Positions 24,770-36,875 are shown, counted from the stretch's first letter. The stretch: DNA of 64,000 nucleotides from Tenodera sinensis (GCA_030765045.1 CM060962.1:168927259-168991258), one strand, 5' to 3'. Translations and numbers: made by a program. The notes: generated from the sequence alone by a model not told the origin.

Positions 24770-25306
24770 TACCACCAAGGGGGCGTACTTTGTGACCACC
24801 ACTGGTAACAAAATGTCTGAGCAATTTTTAAAACAAATTTATTATAAAATTGTGTATTATATCTTGTCATGTTTATAAAGCTAATATTTAACACTGTTTA
24901 ACTACTTTTTTACGTATCTACATGAATCACATTAGATATTATGTCAATGCTTATTACAAAATTTGTTCTACCATCACTGGTAACAAAATGTGTTAGCAAT
25001 TTTTAAAACAAATTTATTTTACGATTGGGTATTATATATTTTCATGTTTATAAAGTAATATTTAGCATTGTTTAACTATTTCTTTTTTAATTTTTTCATA
25101 AGTCACATTGTATTGTAGTACTTCATGACCACCTTGACATTTCATTATTCCTCAAAAAGACCAACAATGAAAACTTTGAAACAATTACACAATTCAGTAG
25201 TAGAGATAGTCATTGACAATAACTATTAACAGCATGCCTTTAATCAAAATATTAAAACACAGCATTTGAAAAATTACAGGTGGGCATAAAGTATCCCCCT
25301 TGGTAA
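24770..25306. mobile_element. MITE with CAAGGGGG TIRs and internal tandem duplication
   Basis: Ends: TACCACCAAGGGGGCGTACT at the left and, read inverted, TTACCAAGGGGGATACTTTA at the right, with similarity over about 30 bp. Inside, a block starting CACTGGTAACAAAATGT occurs at 24802 and again about 173 bp later at 24975, followed each time by GCAATTTTTAAAACAAATTT. Non-coding. The TSD is unclear. Confidence 0.7.
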
Positions 25307-25504
25307 TGCATTGAAAGAGTGCAGAACACAACGGGGCAATTCCAAGTAAACAGATGTCAGCGGGGAACTTGCGTATTCGTTCTACTTTTCTTGGATATTA
25401 GCATTTACATTGTCTTGTTTTGTATGGCGCTTTAATATTTTGATTCAACTCTAAAGTACCTACAACTGTAATGTTAGACAAGAACAGCGTAAACACAACT
25501 TAAA

Positions 25505-26132
25505 AGGTCTGATGTGTTGCACTCACATGGCTTACTCTACTCTTGTACTAACCATTCTTACAAACTCACATTCTTATACCTTCTTCGTCTTAGTTGAGAT
25601 AAAAATTTGCAGAAATTATCTTATTAATTATTTTCTTGTAGGTGCAAGGGGAATATGGGAATACAGTAGGCTTTGAGCGACAGTCAAATCTTTTAAAACT
25701 TTGAGATTCCGTTTTATTTGCACGACTAAGATGTAAACAAGGTGAATAACGCTGTTCCATTTGACAAAGTGTTTTAGCAAGATCTAAATTTGTTGTACAC
25801 CAAGATCTGCTCTATCTCTTACGGTTTACCATTTATGCAAAAGTCATCCAGAGTAAACAGGATTACGTACGCTATAGCCAGAAAATTCAAAATATACATT
25901 TCATTTGCTATAAAAATATTTTAAACATCCAAAATTTTAATCAAAATCGTTAGAGAAATTTTCGAGGAAATCAAAATTGTTGAAAAATTTTCCGTGTAGA
26001 GGATAGTTTAAGGTGGAGAAATGTTCTTCAAAATCTTGGTGTCACATCCTTGAAAGATATTAAACTGAAGCACCTACTCTGCTTTTTAAGTGACTTTTCA
26101 TTTTTGAGTTATTCTGTTCACAGGCAGATACA

Positions 26133-26212
<80 letters not shown>

Positions 26213-26335
26213 CCCTTTTCTAAAATACTTTTTTATTTTGGATTCAGGGGGCCTCAAAGCATATATTCCCAGTGAAATCTTGACATCGGAATTTTTGGTT
26301 GAATGCAATACTTCCCCTACTTACTATACGTAGTA
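25505..26335 (-). repeat. Rep1 dispersed repeat, copy 4, with (CA)n
   Basis: Reverse-complement order of copies 5 and 6: distal end at 25505-25720, middle (TACGGTTTACCA...GCAAAAGTCAT) at 25810-25850, (AC)n at 26134-26209, and entry block GAATGCAATACTTCCCC at 26300. Near full length. Confidence 0.8.
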
Positions 26336-26430
26336 GAGAGAGTGAACATGACAAAACATGAGAGCTCGATCGCCCACATGAATTGCGATTTGGAACTAAA
26401 TGTTCTGGGAAAATACATTATGTGTGTGTC

Positions 26431-26515
26431 AGAGAGAGAGAGAGGAAGGGAGGGAGAGATGGGGAGGGAGATACAGAGAGGGAGAGAGAGGGAGGGAGAG
26501 AGTGAAAGTGAAGCG
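26431..26515 (+). repeat. Purine-rich (GAGA)n tract
   Basis: Imperfect GA/GGGA repeats with almost no pyrimidines on this strand; may adopt triplex structure. The Glu/Arg-rich frame is an artefact. Confidence 0.8.
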
Positions 26516-26623
26516 CATGTAACATACTGCACACCAACAGCGACAAGACACAAGCTGCCGCTTCTGGGAATACTTTCATTGTTTAAGGTACTTCTTTGTC
26601 ACCGTCATAAACAAAGTCATCAG

Positions 26624-29087
26624 TAGAGCTCGGATTTTTATGTAATATCAAGGTGCGAAATATGTACATATCTATGTAACAAAAAACATCAAAATATGTA
26701 ATGAAATATGTAACATCAACAAAATATGTAAAATTAAGTAATAATCTAAATGCAGACTGCAAATTACCCAGAATTTTGCCATTGGATGGGCCTGTAAGTA
26801 CATAAATTAATTACAATGAGTTAAAATTTACTAAATATAGAATTAATTATAGGGAAAATGTTTTGTTGTGTGCAGAATTTACCTAAAATTTATTTTCAAG
26901 TACGTAATCACGAAATAAAAAAAATGTGTTTTGGATTATGTTTATTAAACTTAGTCATTTCACATAATTATTTTACTTAAATTTTAGATGGTAAAGCAAT
27001 GTTGAAATACTGAACCAGTTTATCAATGAGTGAAACAATCAATTCAAAATAATTAAATTTTTTAACGAGGATGCATTTTCAGTTTTCTATTTCTTGACAT
27101 ACAATGAACAACCAGGCATTTTTATTTTGAGTCTTTTGCTTCTTTCAACGTACAGTGAATAACCATATACTTTTCCATATTTTCAGGGGACATTGTTTAT
27201 CTCCTGTCGGATAAAACGTTCTTATAAGCAGTGAAGCTTCTCTCCACGCCACACGAAGTAACAGGGACATACTTTAGCTTAGGAATCTGATTTTCAGAGA
27301 AATGTTTTAGGAAGTCGACGTTGTCACCATTTAGCACTTTAGACACGTATGCAAGCGTAGAGTACCCAGGATTCCTGTTTAGCACAGCTTCGAATTTTTC
27401 ACATACCTTCCTTCCTGGAATTACACTAAGCTTCTGTGATGCACGTTCCAGATTCGTGAAGAACGGAACCTCATGTCTTGATGGTGCTAGGCAACCAGCC
27501 GAAGTTACTTTTGATGTAAGCACAGGAGCTTGCCACTTTAGATGTCCTGAAATTCACGTATGGAAACAGTTACTTCTGTTCACCACTGACTGGACTCCTT
27601 CAAAATGTTCACAATAGAAGTTCACAGCTTCAAACCACGTAGATACCCCATCTTGTAAGTACTGGCTCAGGGACATGTTGGAGATGATTTTTATAGCACT
27701 GAATTCTGTGCGGTGCTTTCACGAAGACCTTTTTTTTTTTTGTTGTTGCTGATATCAACTTATTCACACACGGAAAATTACTTCTTACTATTTCAGGAAC
27801 ACGTTGCAGTGCATGGACCAAGCAGGTACATTCGGGTAGAAAACCTCAAGGGCAGTAGCAGCTTTAATCATGCATCTGAATACTAATTAAAGCCTTTTCC
27901 TCACACACACACCCCGTGACCACAGAATCTTCATCCCGTCATTTACAAATCTTGCAATTGTATAATGATTTGTTTCTTCTAAAACCATGCAACAGATTAG
28001 AAATGGATTTGCTGGACTTTCGGAATTTAGTTTTCCTACTAGTAAATTTGCAATGTACTGGTCCATGTCAACGAAATACAGGACTCTTCAATTTCATTCC
28101 GTATATGAGCAGCTGCTTCTCCGTAATACACATAAAGGTACCTTTTCCTCAGAGTAGATTCGTCAGGAATATCTTTCTTGCAACATTTTTCTAGAAAAGA
28201 GCGAAATTGAGGAGATTGAAGTTTATGCTACGGAATATTAGCCGCAACCATTGCACTGCACAAGTCTTTAAAAAATCATTTCCGGACGGTTCCTGTTGCA
28301 TTTGTGTCAACAGAACTTGCTTTCTAGAAGACTGTAGGTGTCTGTTGCGTATGCGAAGAGCACATTTGATATATTGTTACAATTGAGATTTCATGGAACA
28401 GCCAATTGTTTTACCGGAAGCTCGACAGACTATTACTTTTCCGTCGGTTGTAAAGGCGCTATCTAATTTCACCCATGAATCCAATTTTCAGGATAACGAG
28501 GATGCAACTGGTGCCATTTTACTAAGACTTGCAAAAAACTAACTGCAGTATTATCGCCTCGCTATATTGATGGTTGTCCATTGGTTCACTTTGTTTCCTC
28601 GCAGCTATTATAATACAAGATGCTGACTACCGCGACAATGGTAACAACGGTAACAAACGATTTCTCCAGTTCTTGTAAATGCCCAAAGTGCTACGAGAAA
28701 CGTGACACTGGAGGTCAACATTGTCGAGCGGCACCTGCTTTGATATAAACGGACAACAAACAGAACGAGGCGACGCGGTTATTATGGCATCCTTAATTTA
28801 ACTTGCATCCTATTTCGCAGATTGATTTTTGTTGCTTTCGGCAACAGTAGTTTATAATGTGACTACAATATTTTTTAAAAAATAATAAAATTGTAACAAA
28901 ACCCAGAAAATATGTACGTTTTATGTAACATCGTTAAAATATGTAGAAACGTACATAATATGTAAAAATATGTAAAATAAAAATTTGTAAGGGAGTCCCA
29001 AATGACGTAATTCGCCAACATTTTTACTTCTCATTGAAATATATTGCAGGATTTAAAATATGTAATTACATAAAAATCCGGGCTCTA
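26624..29087 (-). mobile_element. hAT-type transposon hAT-B, complete with 8-bp TSD
   Basis: Exact 8-bp direct repeats GTCATCAG at 26616-26623 and 29088-29095, the hallmark TSD length of hAT elements. TIRs: TAGAGCTCGGATTTTTATGT at the left and TAGAGCCCGGATTTTTATGT inverted at the right. Subterminal zones (26650-26740, 28905-29065) carry repeated AAATATGTA motifs, likely transposase-binding sites. The enclosed minus-strand transposase is broken. Confidence 0.92.
27197..28517 (-). pseudogene. hAT-B transposase (CGGBP1-like class), broken
   Basis: Minus strand from an ATG at 28517. Order of pieces: a BED-like finger remnant; DIPDESTLRKRYL (near 28150); VDMDQYIANLL, replacing the usual SVDET first-Asp region; LVHALQRVPEIVRSNFP (family form CLAHALHR); VKAPHRIQCYK; PEPVLTRWG; and KLKYVPVTSCGVERSFTAYK (C-terminal hATC-like motif). 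The same ordered motifs occur in hAT-A at 53112. Several in-frame stops and frame changes make it inactive. Confidence 0.85.
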
Positions 29088-29190
29088 GTCATCAGATACA
29101 AGCTGGGCAAGAATGACCTTGTCCGACCGTATTGTTAACATGTGCTTAGCAATAATGAGTTCCGAAAGTATTGATGCCTTTCCCAATTTG

Positions 29191-29436
29191 GTGGCCGCGC
29201 CGTAGCCGAGTGGTTAGACCATTTTCTTCTCACTAAAGTGGCCGGGGTTCGATCCCAGGCAACCGTATGTGGGATTTGTTGTGGACGAAGCGGTGCTGGG
29301 GCGGGTTTCTTCCGGGTTCTTCGGTTTCCCCCGCCATCTCATTCCACCGGTGCTCCATCTTCATTGCATGTATCATCAGTGTCACCGCCTGCGGTGCCGT
29401 ATGTAGTAAAAGTGAGCGTTAAACACTACAAAAAGA
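29191..29436 (+). mobile_element. SINE-B, short form, with near-exact TSD
   Basis: Box A GTAGCCGAGTGGTTAG, box B GGGTTCGATCCCAGG; the body continues through TTTCCCCCGCCATCTCATTC to TTAAACACTACAAAAA. Flanked by TTCCCAATTTG (29180) and TTCCCAACTTG (29437), 10 of 11 identical. About 245 bp: this subfamily lacks the distal half seen in the 388-bp form. Confidence 0.88.
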
Positions 29437-29548
29437 TTCCCAACTTGCCCTTTATTCTGTACTGCCCACACCAATGATAAAGCGAATGGAAACCATGCAC
29501 AATTATTAATGTATTAGCATAAGTAATATGCGTATGTCGTAGCCTAGA

Positions 29549-29599
29549 GTGACTGAGTGAGTTGGGTTTAAGGGCCCGTCGACAACTAGGTCATTAGCT
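29549..29599 (-). mobile_element. GGGCCC/CACT micro-element, copy 2 (51 bp)
   Basis: Minus strand: AATGACCTAGTTGTCGACGG, GCCCTTAAAC, then short CTCACTCAGTCAC. Exact 9-bp direct repeats TAGCCTAGA at 29540-29548 and 29600-29608 bracket it. Confidence 0.8.
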
Positions 29600-29769
29600 T
29601 AGCCTAGATATTATAAACGTAGTTTGATTGGAACTAGTTAGACCAACCCAAAAGTTTAACTGCAGGCACCGCTTTTTAAATTTCTTGTTAACTTAATCCG
29701 CAGTGCAATTAGGTTGGTATAACTGAAGACCGGGAAAGCAGATCGTTGGTCTGCTACTTACACTACAAC

Positions 29770-30060
29770 TGCTGTTGGTACCTACACCTACCAGCTGAAA
29801 CAAGTTTAAGATATTCTGAAATAATGACCATTCAAGTTGAAAATTAAGCGTAACGTTAAATTAACGTAATAGGAAACCATTCACAATAAAAAATACTAGC
29901 GTTTGCAGTAACAGGTTGGATCACCAATCTTGTTCTTGTACTGTAACTAAATGCTGTTGGTAGACCTGCTACCTTAGAAAAACAGGTTAATATTCTGAAA
30001 TAATGATCCTTTACGGTTAAAACTAAGTGTTTCTAACAGTTTAGTGTTAAATTAACATGT
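29770..30060 (+). repeat. Diverged tandem duplication (about 182-bp period)
   Basis: GCTGTTGGTA, then TATTCTGAAATAATGA, then TGTTAAATTAAC-type blocks occur in the same order at 29772-29870 and 29952-30057. Local duplication of otherwise anonymous sequence. Confidence 0.6.
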
Positions 30061-32200
30061 CAGCTTATTTATTATTATAATAACATAAGCGACTCTTTTC
30101 TGCTTAAATTTTCGGCAGTGTTTGAGCAAAATATGGGCCAAAAAGGGCTTAAAAATAACCAACTTCAGTAGAAAGAAATGGTTAAGGTAGGAAACTGAGG
30201 AGAGGGACTACTAGATAAAAGAGGAAAGGTGTGACAGCAGGGCAGTTTTAGGTGAAACAGGTAATCTGATTCATGATCATGATGTATATGTGGGTTTTCT
30301 CGACTTTACATTTTTAATACACTATTTTCTCCATGCGCATTAAATTTGGTGCTAAGTTCCCAGAATTTTTCCAGCATGTGCTCGATTTATCTGACCTCAA
30401 CTCAGTCTTTGGTTTCAAAGTCTGTGAATTTATTTTGCTTTAAAAGAAATTAAATACACAAAACGGTTAAAAAATATGTTTTCAATGTCCATCGAAGTAA
30501 AGAAATTAATTACTTTAAGAGTAATTATTTTTTCTACCTGCCAGATATTGACGGTGTTTTTATTGGGAAATTAGAGTTTATAAAATAATAAAATTGTTGT
30601 GATATTTTAGTTTTTGATGTGCATAGAGTATGTTGAATATTAAGGTATTTTCACATTGTGAATAAGCTGAATAATTATTAAAACAGATTTTGCGGGAGCT
30701 TTGTGTGGCAGTTTATAACATAAACATCCTTAAGTGTGCAAAGTATTGATTTCACACCTATAAAATATAGAACATTCAAATTCTTTCCAGGCTCCTTTAA
30801 GCATAACCTATGATGAGTAGGAAGTTAACGATGGTGATCAGAAGAATGTGACGTATTTATCAGAAAATGTATAATCAAAGAAGGTAAAGTTGAGGTAAAC
30901 ACTATGGACAGTGGCAGAAAACATTAGTGCATATCTAAGAAAGCAATGATAACATCAGTAACGTATAAGTGAGATTCAAGTGTAAATATAGCATATCCTA
31001 TACAGTTTAATTGTATGTATTGAATGTATATAAAATCTCTGATGTTCTGAGTACTAAGCGTTATAAGTTGTCCCATAACTTTCTTTGTTTCCTTACTGAA
31101 AAGGTTGCAAATGGCTCGGCTCAAGCTCCATGTTTACATAGGCAGGAATAAGAGCCAGGATCCGAGCTTGGAGACTTGGTTACTCATCTTTATTGCCTAG
31201 CGATAAAGTTGTTAAATGTTACCACTTTATACGCCATCATATCACTCTTCCAGTCAAGAAGTCAAATAGTTCAATTTACCGCATAATTGATGCATATCAG
31301 GTCCAATCAAATTCAACATTCGTAATATTCTTGGAAAAATTTTCTGTTTGACAAGTATTCACGTCTATTGATTTGGTTTCCTGTTGATAGTTGACCTTTA
31401 CGTCCCAGTTTTACAGCAGGTAATTTGGGATTGCACAGCCGGGCGTGTAAAATATTTGTGTTCCTGTAGCTATTCTATTGTATTTACTGTGTGGACCGTA
31501 CAAATTTAAAACCGGGGCCGTTGAGGCGTAACGGATTCGTCACGTGACTGGGGCGAGAGCGCAGATTGTAGGGATTGGGCATAAAATCAGTCTAAAAAGA
31601 GAAACAAACAACGACTTCGGCTACAAAGCTAAAAGAGCTTTTAACTATCGTGGAGGGGGAGGGGGGAGGGGGAGTGAAACGAGTTGTGTCCGAAATAGCT
31701 TTAGTCTTCTACAACGTTACCATAAAAATGCTTTTATGATGGCCACACAATTTATTTTATGTGGAGCAAAATATCAGTGATTCTCAAAAACAAGATACAT
31801 TGATTATGGACAACTGTTTTACATGGTTTTGAGCGAAAGATAACAAAAAGAAATTATTTCTTCAAAATATTCATCTCTGCCAGCGAAATTACAGTAAATT
31901 AAAACACATTAGTTGTTCACGATTATCTCTCCTTACGCTTATTATCCTGGAATGTATAATCCGACTGGCTAAAGCATGCCTAAAGTGTGTTTATCATAAA
32001 GAAAACAAATTCGATCTACACGTTTAAACTATTTGTATAGATGACCAAGTCTATTTGAGAGCGTCGTTTCAAATCATATTATGTCCAATATTCATGTTAT
32101 ATAGAAGTCTAGAAATAAAATGAATTGCTTTCATAAGTTGGCTATACCTGGTGCACTCTTCTCAACAATGCCACATTATCCAATACCAACAATACATTTG
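30061..32200. other. No feature recognised
   Basis: AT-rich, no repeat relationship found. The frame at 31544-31780 crosses a GGGGGAGG run and has no domain. Confidence 0.4.
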
Positions 32201-32407
32201 TCGGTCTAGGTGGTTCAGTTGGATAGAAGCTGGCCTACTGACCCCAAGGTCGCGGGTTCAAATTCAGTCCAGATCGATGGTTCTTAAGTGTGCTTAAAAA
32301 CGACAGCTCCATGCCAGTAATTTACTGCCATGTAAACGAACTCCTGCGGGATGAAATTCCGGCATACCGGCAATGTGATCATGACAATTGAAACAAAACA
32401 AAAAAGA
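32201..32407 (+). mobile_element. SINE-E (tRNA-derived), copy 1
   Basis: Head GTGGTTCAGTTGGATAGAAG, box B GCGGGTTCAAATTC; body TTAAGTGTGCTTAAAAACGA and AACTCCTGCGGGATGAAATT; A-rich tail. It matches, inverted, the SINE in hAT-A at 54394-54626. Confidence 0.82.
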
Positions 32408-32805
32408 ATAAATTTTCTCTGCGAGCAGTGTAGTTTGCCAATATGGAAAAATAAATTGTTATTGGTGAACATTCAAACGGAAGCCGAAAGAGAGAAAAGC
32501 AGCCAAACATGCAATTGCTATGAGACTGACGATGAGGTTGATAGCATTGCCAATTGTGGCTACTTAGAAGAAGGATGCGAGAAAACGTGAAAAGATTCAG
32601 ACACCACGAATCCAGTCGAATAGCTATTATAAACATCCTGTTCACCTATAATTAAAAGTTTAGATTAACTTCTTGTATTAATGCTTAATACTTTAAGAAT
32701 GATAATGACTTTTATGAATCAATTTAACTCATGAAATACATGACAGTAACTACAATAAACCTATGAACGCTTTATACCAAAATATTTAATGTGGAAATTG
32801 TAACT

Positions 32806-33850
32806 GGATGAAACCGAGCGGGACGGCCCCAAATGACCTCGTCATCGACGGGCCCTTAAACTCACTCACTCACGCACTCACTCACTCACTCACTCACCCA
32901 CTCACTGACTGACTCACTCACTGACTCACTGACTCACTCACACACTCACTCACTCACTCACTCACTCACTCACGCACTCTCACTCACTCACTGACTCACT
33001 CACTCACTCACTCACTCACTGTCTCACTCACTCACTGACTCACTCACTCACTCACTCACCCACTCACTGACTCACTCACTCACTGACTCACTCACCCACT
33101 CACTCACGCACTCACCCACTCACTCACTCACTCACTCACTCACTCACGCACTCACTCACTCACTCACTCACTCGTTCATTCACTCACTAACTCAGAACCG
33201 GATGTCTCTGGCGGTAACGTCTGTAGCCCGCATTCGGGAGGTCGCGGGTTCGATTCCCGTGGCCAACCTTTGTGACCCATGTTTTTTTTTCGGAGGTTCC
33301 CCCGGGTCCCCAGGTGAATAGAGGGAAGGATTTCCATATCCTCCGAATTTCCTGTCCCTCCATTTCCTTGCGTTCGTTGTTTCATTTCACACTTCATCCT
33401 GTTAGGTTTTTTCAGGGTTGGAAGCGTCGGCGAGCGTCGCGACACCAACTCAGCAGGGGGAACAAACGTGCCCTAGAAATCTCGTCCCCCGGATTGGAAG
33501 GCGAGCCACTGGTTTTCGGGTCCCCCATGGGATGGAACACACCCGAGGGTACTTCAAATTGGGAAAACGTAGGGACCCTGCTACCTGCTCTGTCGTGGTG
33601 ACGTTCCGGCCGCCCTTAGGATTCTTTCGCCTCATCCATCCTCCCGATGGATGCCCATAGTCGTGTAGACCGCATAACTTGGGCCGGGAGGGATCGGAGC
33701 GCTGACCACGTACCATCCTCTAGTACTGCACCCCACTCATGATGCCTTTGGTGGGCAGAGGCGGGGACGCAGCGGCTGGGTGGTAGGCCTTGACCCAGAT
33801 AGGGCTGTTGCGCCGCAACTATAAGGCACAACGTGCTAAGACCAACACGT
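32806..33850 (+). mobile_element. SINE-A head and divergent body, head split by micro-element
   Basis: GAGCGGGACGG at 32815-32820 matches the first bases of the SINE-A at 44571. Sequence then breaks into micro-element copy 3 and a CACT array, and SINE-A resumes at about 33196 (GGCGGTAACGTCTGTAGCCC, box B GCGGGTTCGATTCCCG). The 3' half (CCACGTACCATCC, TAGTACTGCACCCC, GGTGGGCAGAGG) differs from the 17130 type and matches 56660-56785. Confidence 0.65.
32817..33195 (+). mobile_element. GGGCCC/CACT micro-element, copy 3, with giant (CACT)n tail
   Basis: Core AAATGACCTCGTCATCGACG then GGCCCTTAAAC, followed by about 320 bp of CACT tetranucleotides with CACG, GACT and CCCA variants (32865-33187). 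The direct repeat is unclear because the host is the SINE-A head. Confidence 0.75.
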
Positions 33851-33859
33851 TTTTCCTGC

Positions 33860-34965
33860 AACTTAAAGAAGACGGTTGAAAGGTTACTTCAATTTTTCCA
33901 GTTTGTAGAAGTACATCTCGGGTATAATAACCTTACATTTTTCACTTTGTGAAAGATCACCCAGATTAGGAGTGATCCGTTTTTCGTTATTTCTGTATTT
34001 TTTTACATAATATGATTTGAAATTATGGTTATCATTTAAGGTACCCTTTAAAAGCTCCAATTTGTTAAAATCGATCGTCAGATGGCAGGATATCTCAATA
34101 CAAGTAGCAGAAGTTATAGTAAGCATCTAATACTGCTCATTTTACATTACCTTTATAGTACCTAACGTTAAATCACACCCTCGTAGTAGAATCTCAGTAA
34201 CCCTTTATGTTCTGAAAATCCTATTATAAGAGAAAAACCCTTGGTAAATATCACACTTTTAAGACTATTGTTAGTTACAGTTGATGTCAGCGGGATAACC
34301 ACAGTGTTAAGAACCATTATTCAAAGAAAAGAATTGTTTTCCATCTTTACCTCAAGAACAGCTGCAGGCCTATGGCAAAATTAGAGACTATGTTCCTATC
34401 TATCAAATGCATGAAATGTTGCACATTTAACAGTAAATAGTAGGAACTAAATTTAAAATAAGTTAAGCTAAATGTAAGATAACATATAATTGAATGTAAT
34501 TCCTGTATCATACACGAGTTTTTAATTAGTGCATTGAATACATGGGGGATTTAAAAATATTGATTTTTATTTCAACAGCTATATTTCCCATTTGTCTAAA
34601 TTCTTCTGGGAAACTATTTCTTAAATATGACGCAGAAAATGTAATGTTAATGGGCATCTAATTAATGTCGCAATATTGTGGCTCGTTTAGCGTTAAGTGT
34701 AGATCTACAAGACATTATTAAAGCATGTGAAAAGGGTTACATAGTGTGCTTCTCTCAGGACATATGAAAGCATCTGTAAGATAATAGCATACGGCAAAAG
34801 CAGTGAAAGAAAATTTCAAAATACATTGGCAAAACTATTCTGTATCATATTGTCCTACTTTCCCAGCTGATTCACCTGAATTAAATACAAACATTTTGTT
34901 GGTAACTATTGCGAATACCTCTTGACAGTAAGGCTAAAGTATTTTAAGTGCATGTATTTCCATGT
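33860..34965. other. No feature recognised
   Basis: AT-rich; nothing supported. Confidence 0.4.
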
Positions 34966-34974
34966 AACCATTTA

Positions 34975-35289
34975 TAAACTCAATCGATCGATGAGTTGTG
35001 GATTGTTCTAATACACACAAGCACCATGTGGGAAAAACTTGAGAAATAGAATCAAAATTGAAAAATTCATTACCATTGCCGGGATTTGAACCATTGAACC
35101 ATGCGTCTGCTCTAACCACCGAGCTACCATGGAAACATGGCTGAACGGCTTTAAATTCCCTAATTGATTCGTGTTTTTTCCTGGTATACCACAAAGGAAT
35201 CTCAAATTTGAGATTACGTACCCCAAGGGACGACTTACAATCGTAAGAACTTTAAGTGCAGGGTTTTTGATTAAATAACCTAAATAGGC
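34975..35289 (-). mobile_element. SINE-G candidate (tRNA-like head)
   Basis: On the minus strand, GGTAGCTCGGTGGTTAGAGC (box A) and GGTTCAAATCCCGG (box B) at 35070-35135. AACCATTTA flanks it at 34966-34974 and 35290-35298. Only one copy in the window, and the head sits about 150 bp inside the bracketed segment. That is unusual, so the limits are uncertain. Confidence 0.5.
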
Positions 35290-35298
35290 AACCATTTA

Positions 35299-35671
35299 CA
35301 ACAATAACTTATTGTTTCAACAAAAACACAAGCCCTGTGGGGGCAAATCCCAGCTATGGCATTGAATTCTTCAGCTCTGATTCTACCTCTCAAAGTATTT
35401 TTAGATTTTATATAACATGTTTTGCAGTTGCCCTGTAATTTGATAAAACAGTGGTTTGCTATTGCTAAGGAAGCCATGCGACGGCCGAGACCGATGTGCT
35501 TTCGAAGTCGTATATTTGATTGCGTTTTCCCAGAGAAGGGCGATCAAGGAAGTAATAGAGATATTTCGTAAACAACTTCATTGTCGTGGACTTTATTCTC
35601 GCGTTTGTACAAAGAATCGAATGCTGATATGAAGTTTATATGTCTGCTTATATGTCTAAGACAACATTCAG

Positions 35672-35675
<4 letters not shown>
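35299..35675. other. No feature recognised
   Basis: Nothing supported. Confidence 0.4.
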
Positions 35676-35751
<76 letters not shown>

Positions 35752-35772
35752 GTATATATATAAATTTATATA
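35676..35772. repeat. (TA)n microsatellite abutting a mariner end
   Basis: TA repeats with single-base interruptions and two TATATGTATA steps. It runs directly into the TA at 35771-35772 that borders the transposon. Confidence 0.9.
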
Positions 35773-36157
35773 CTGGGTGTCGCAAAAAACACCAACAACG
35801 CTGTTTGTTGTGCGTGATGACAAATCGGTTTTCAAATAGGAACCCTGTCCGGAAATGCACAGTTAGGGCGCTGGAGAGCGTCGAAGTTTGAGAACGAACG
35901 ATTGTGACAGTTTGCTAACATTCCTTTTGGCATCTTAATACGGAAGGTATGCAAACCTTTAGCCGCCTATGTACTGGAATGAACGACCTGAACAATTCCT
36001 GCGCATGCGCTAAATTCCTCCATAGAGTCCTTGGTGTGCATCCTACTGCGTTACTTGTGTAGTTTCCAGTACAGTAATCTTTTTTAACAACAGTGTGACA
36101 TGTACCAGCTCACAGTTGCTGAAATGGTCGACTTGAGTTCCAGCACACTTTAATGTA

Positions 36158-36654
36158 AATGTGCGGAATCATTTCAAAGTCACATATCCAAATCGATAGA
36201 TTGATAGAGGTGGATCAGTTCCATGGCCAATGCCCGCCTCTGTAGCGTGATGGTTAGCGTGTCTGCCTCACGTTCAAGAGGTCGCGAGTTCGAATCTCGC
36301 TTAGGGTAAGTTATCCGGGTAAGGTTTTTTTCCGAGGTTTTCCCTACCCTGAGAAGACGAATGTCGGGTAACTTAAAGCTCCATGAGCTCATTTGGGCAT
36401 CATTTCACCCATTTCATTTCATTCATTCGTCCGATATGACACAATGTTCCATGGCCAACACGATCGCCAGATCTGGTATTTCTGGACTATTTTCTGTCGA
36501 GTTGTACGAAGAATATGGTGTAATGTCAGAGGAGGACCTTATGGCTCAAGTCCACGGAGCGATTAAAAATCTCGAAAGACAATTGAATCATGTGCAAGAG
36601 ACTCACCATCGCCAATATAGGCTCTGTAATGACATAAGAGATACCAGTTCGTAG
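36158..36654 (+). pseudogene. Mariner transposase C-terminal half, interrupted by a SINE
   Basis: Reading 36158 onwards gives NVRNHFKVTYPNR, a stop, IDRGGSVPWP. The SINE then intervenes, and the frame continues after its TSD as TRSPDLVFLDYFL (near 36459-36500). This is the third-Asp motif of mariner transposases (WPARSPDLTPLDYFLW). After a frame change, SEEDLMAQVHGAIKNL and RLCNDIRDT form the tail. The first two catalytic regions are not recognisable. Confidence 0.8.
36231..36445 (+). mobile_element. SINE-C, copy 2, with exact 13-bp TSD
   Basis: GTTCCATGGCCAA occurs at 36218-36230 and 36446-36458. Box A TAGCGTGATGGTTAGCG, box B GAGTTCGAATCTCGC, body as in copy 1. The TSD encodes part of the transposase WP motif, so the SINE landed within the old coding region. 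Confidence 0.93.
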
Positions 36655-36875
36655 CCCGTTTGTAATGTAGACAGATGGATGTTGGGTATATTGACGAAAT
36701 GTTAACGTACGCCCATCTCACACTTCGATGCACTACAGCGTCCAAACCGTGCATTTCCGGACAGGGGTTCCTGATTGAAAACAGACCAGTTTGCCGTCCC
36801 ACACAACACATTAAGCTTTGTCGGTATATTTCTGAGACACCCTATATACACATGTATATGTTTGCTTTTCCTTAG

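Larger units (their letters stand above)
35773..36844 (+). mobile_element. Tc1/mariner-type transposon with about 110-150-bp TIRs
   Basis: Left CTGGGTGTCGC and inverted right TAGGGTGTCTC begin long diverged TIRs that share AGGAACCC, TGTCCGGAAATGCAC and ATCGAAGT/GTCGAAGT in order. TA flanks both sides (35771-35772, 36845-36846). It contains a plus-strand transposase remnant interrupted by SINE-C. Confidence 0.85.

Noticed and set aside
32865..33187. CRISPR-like array
   Set aside because: It is a CACT tetranucleotide microsatellite with no spacer structure, in a eukaryotic repeat context.
33272..33660. 80-109 codon frames
   Set aside because: Inside SINE-A-type sequence; no protein features.
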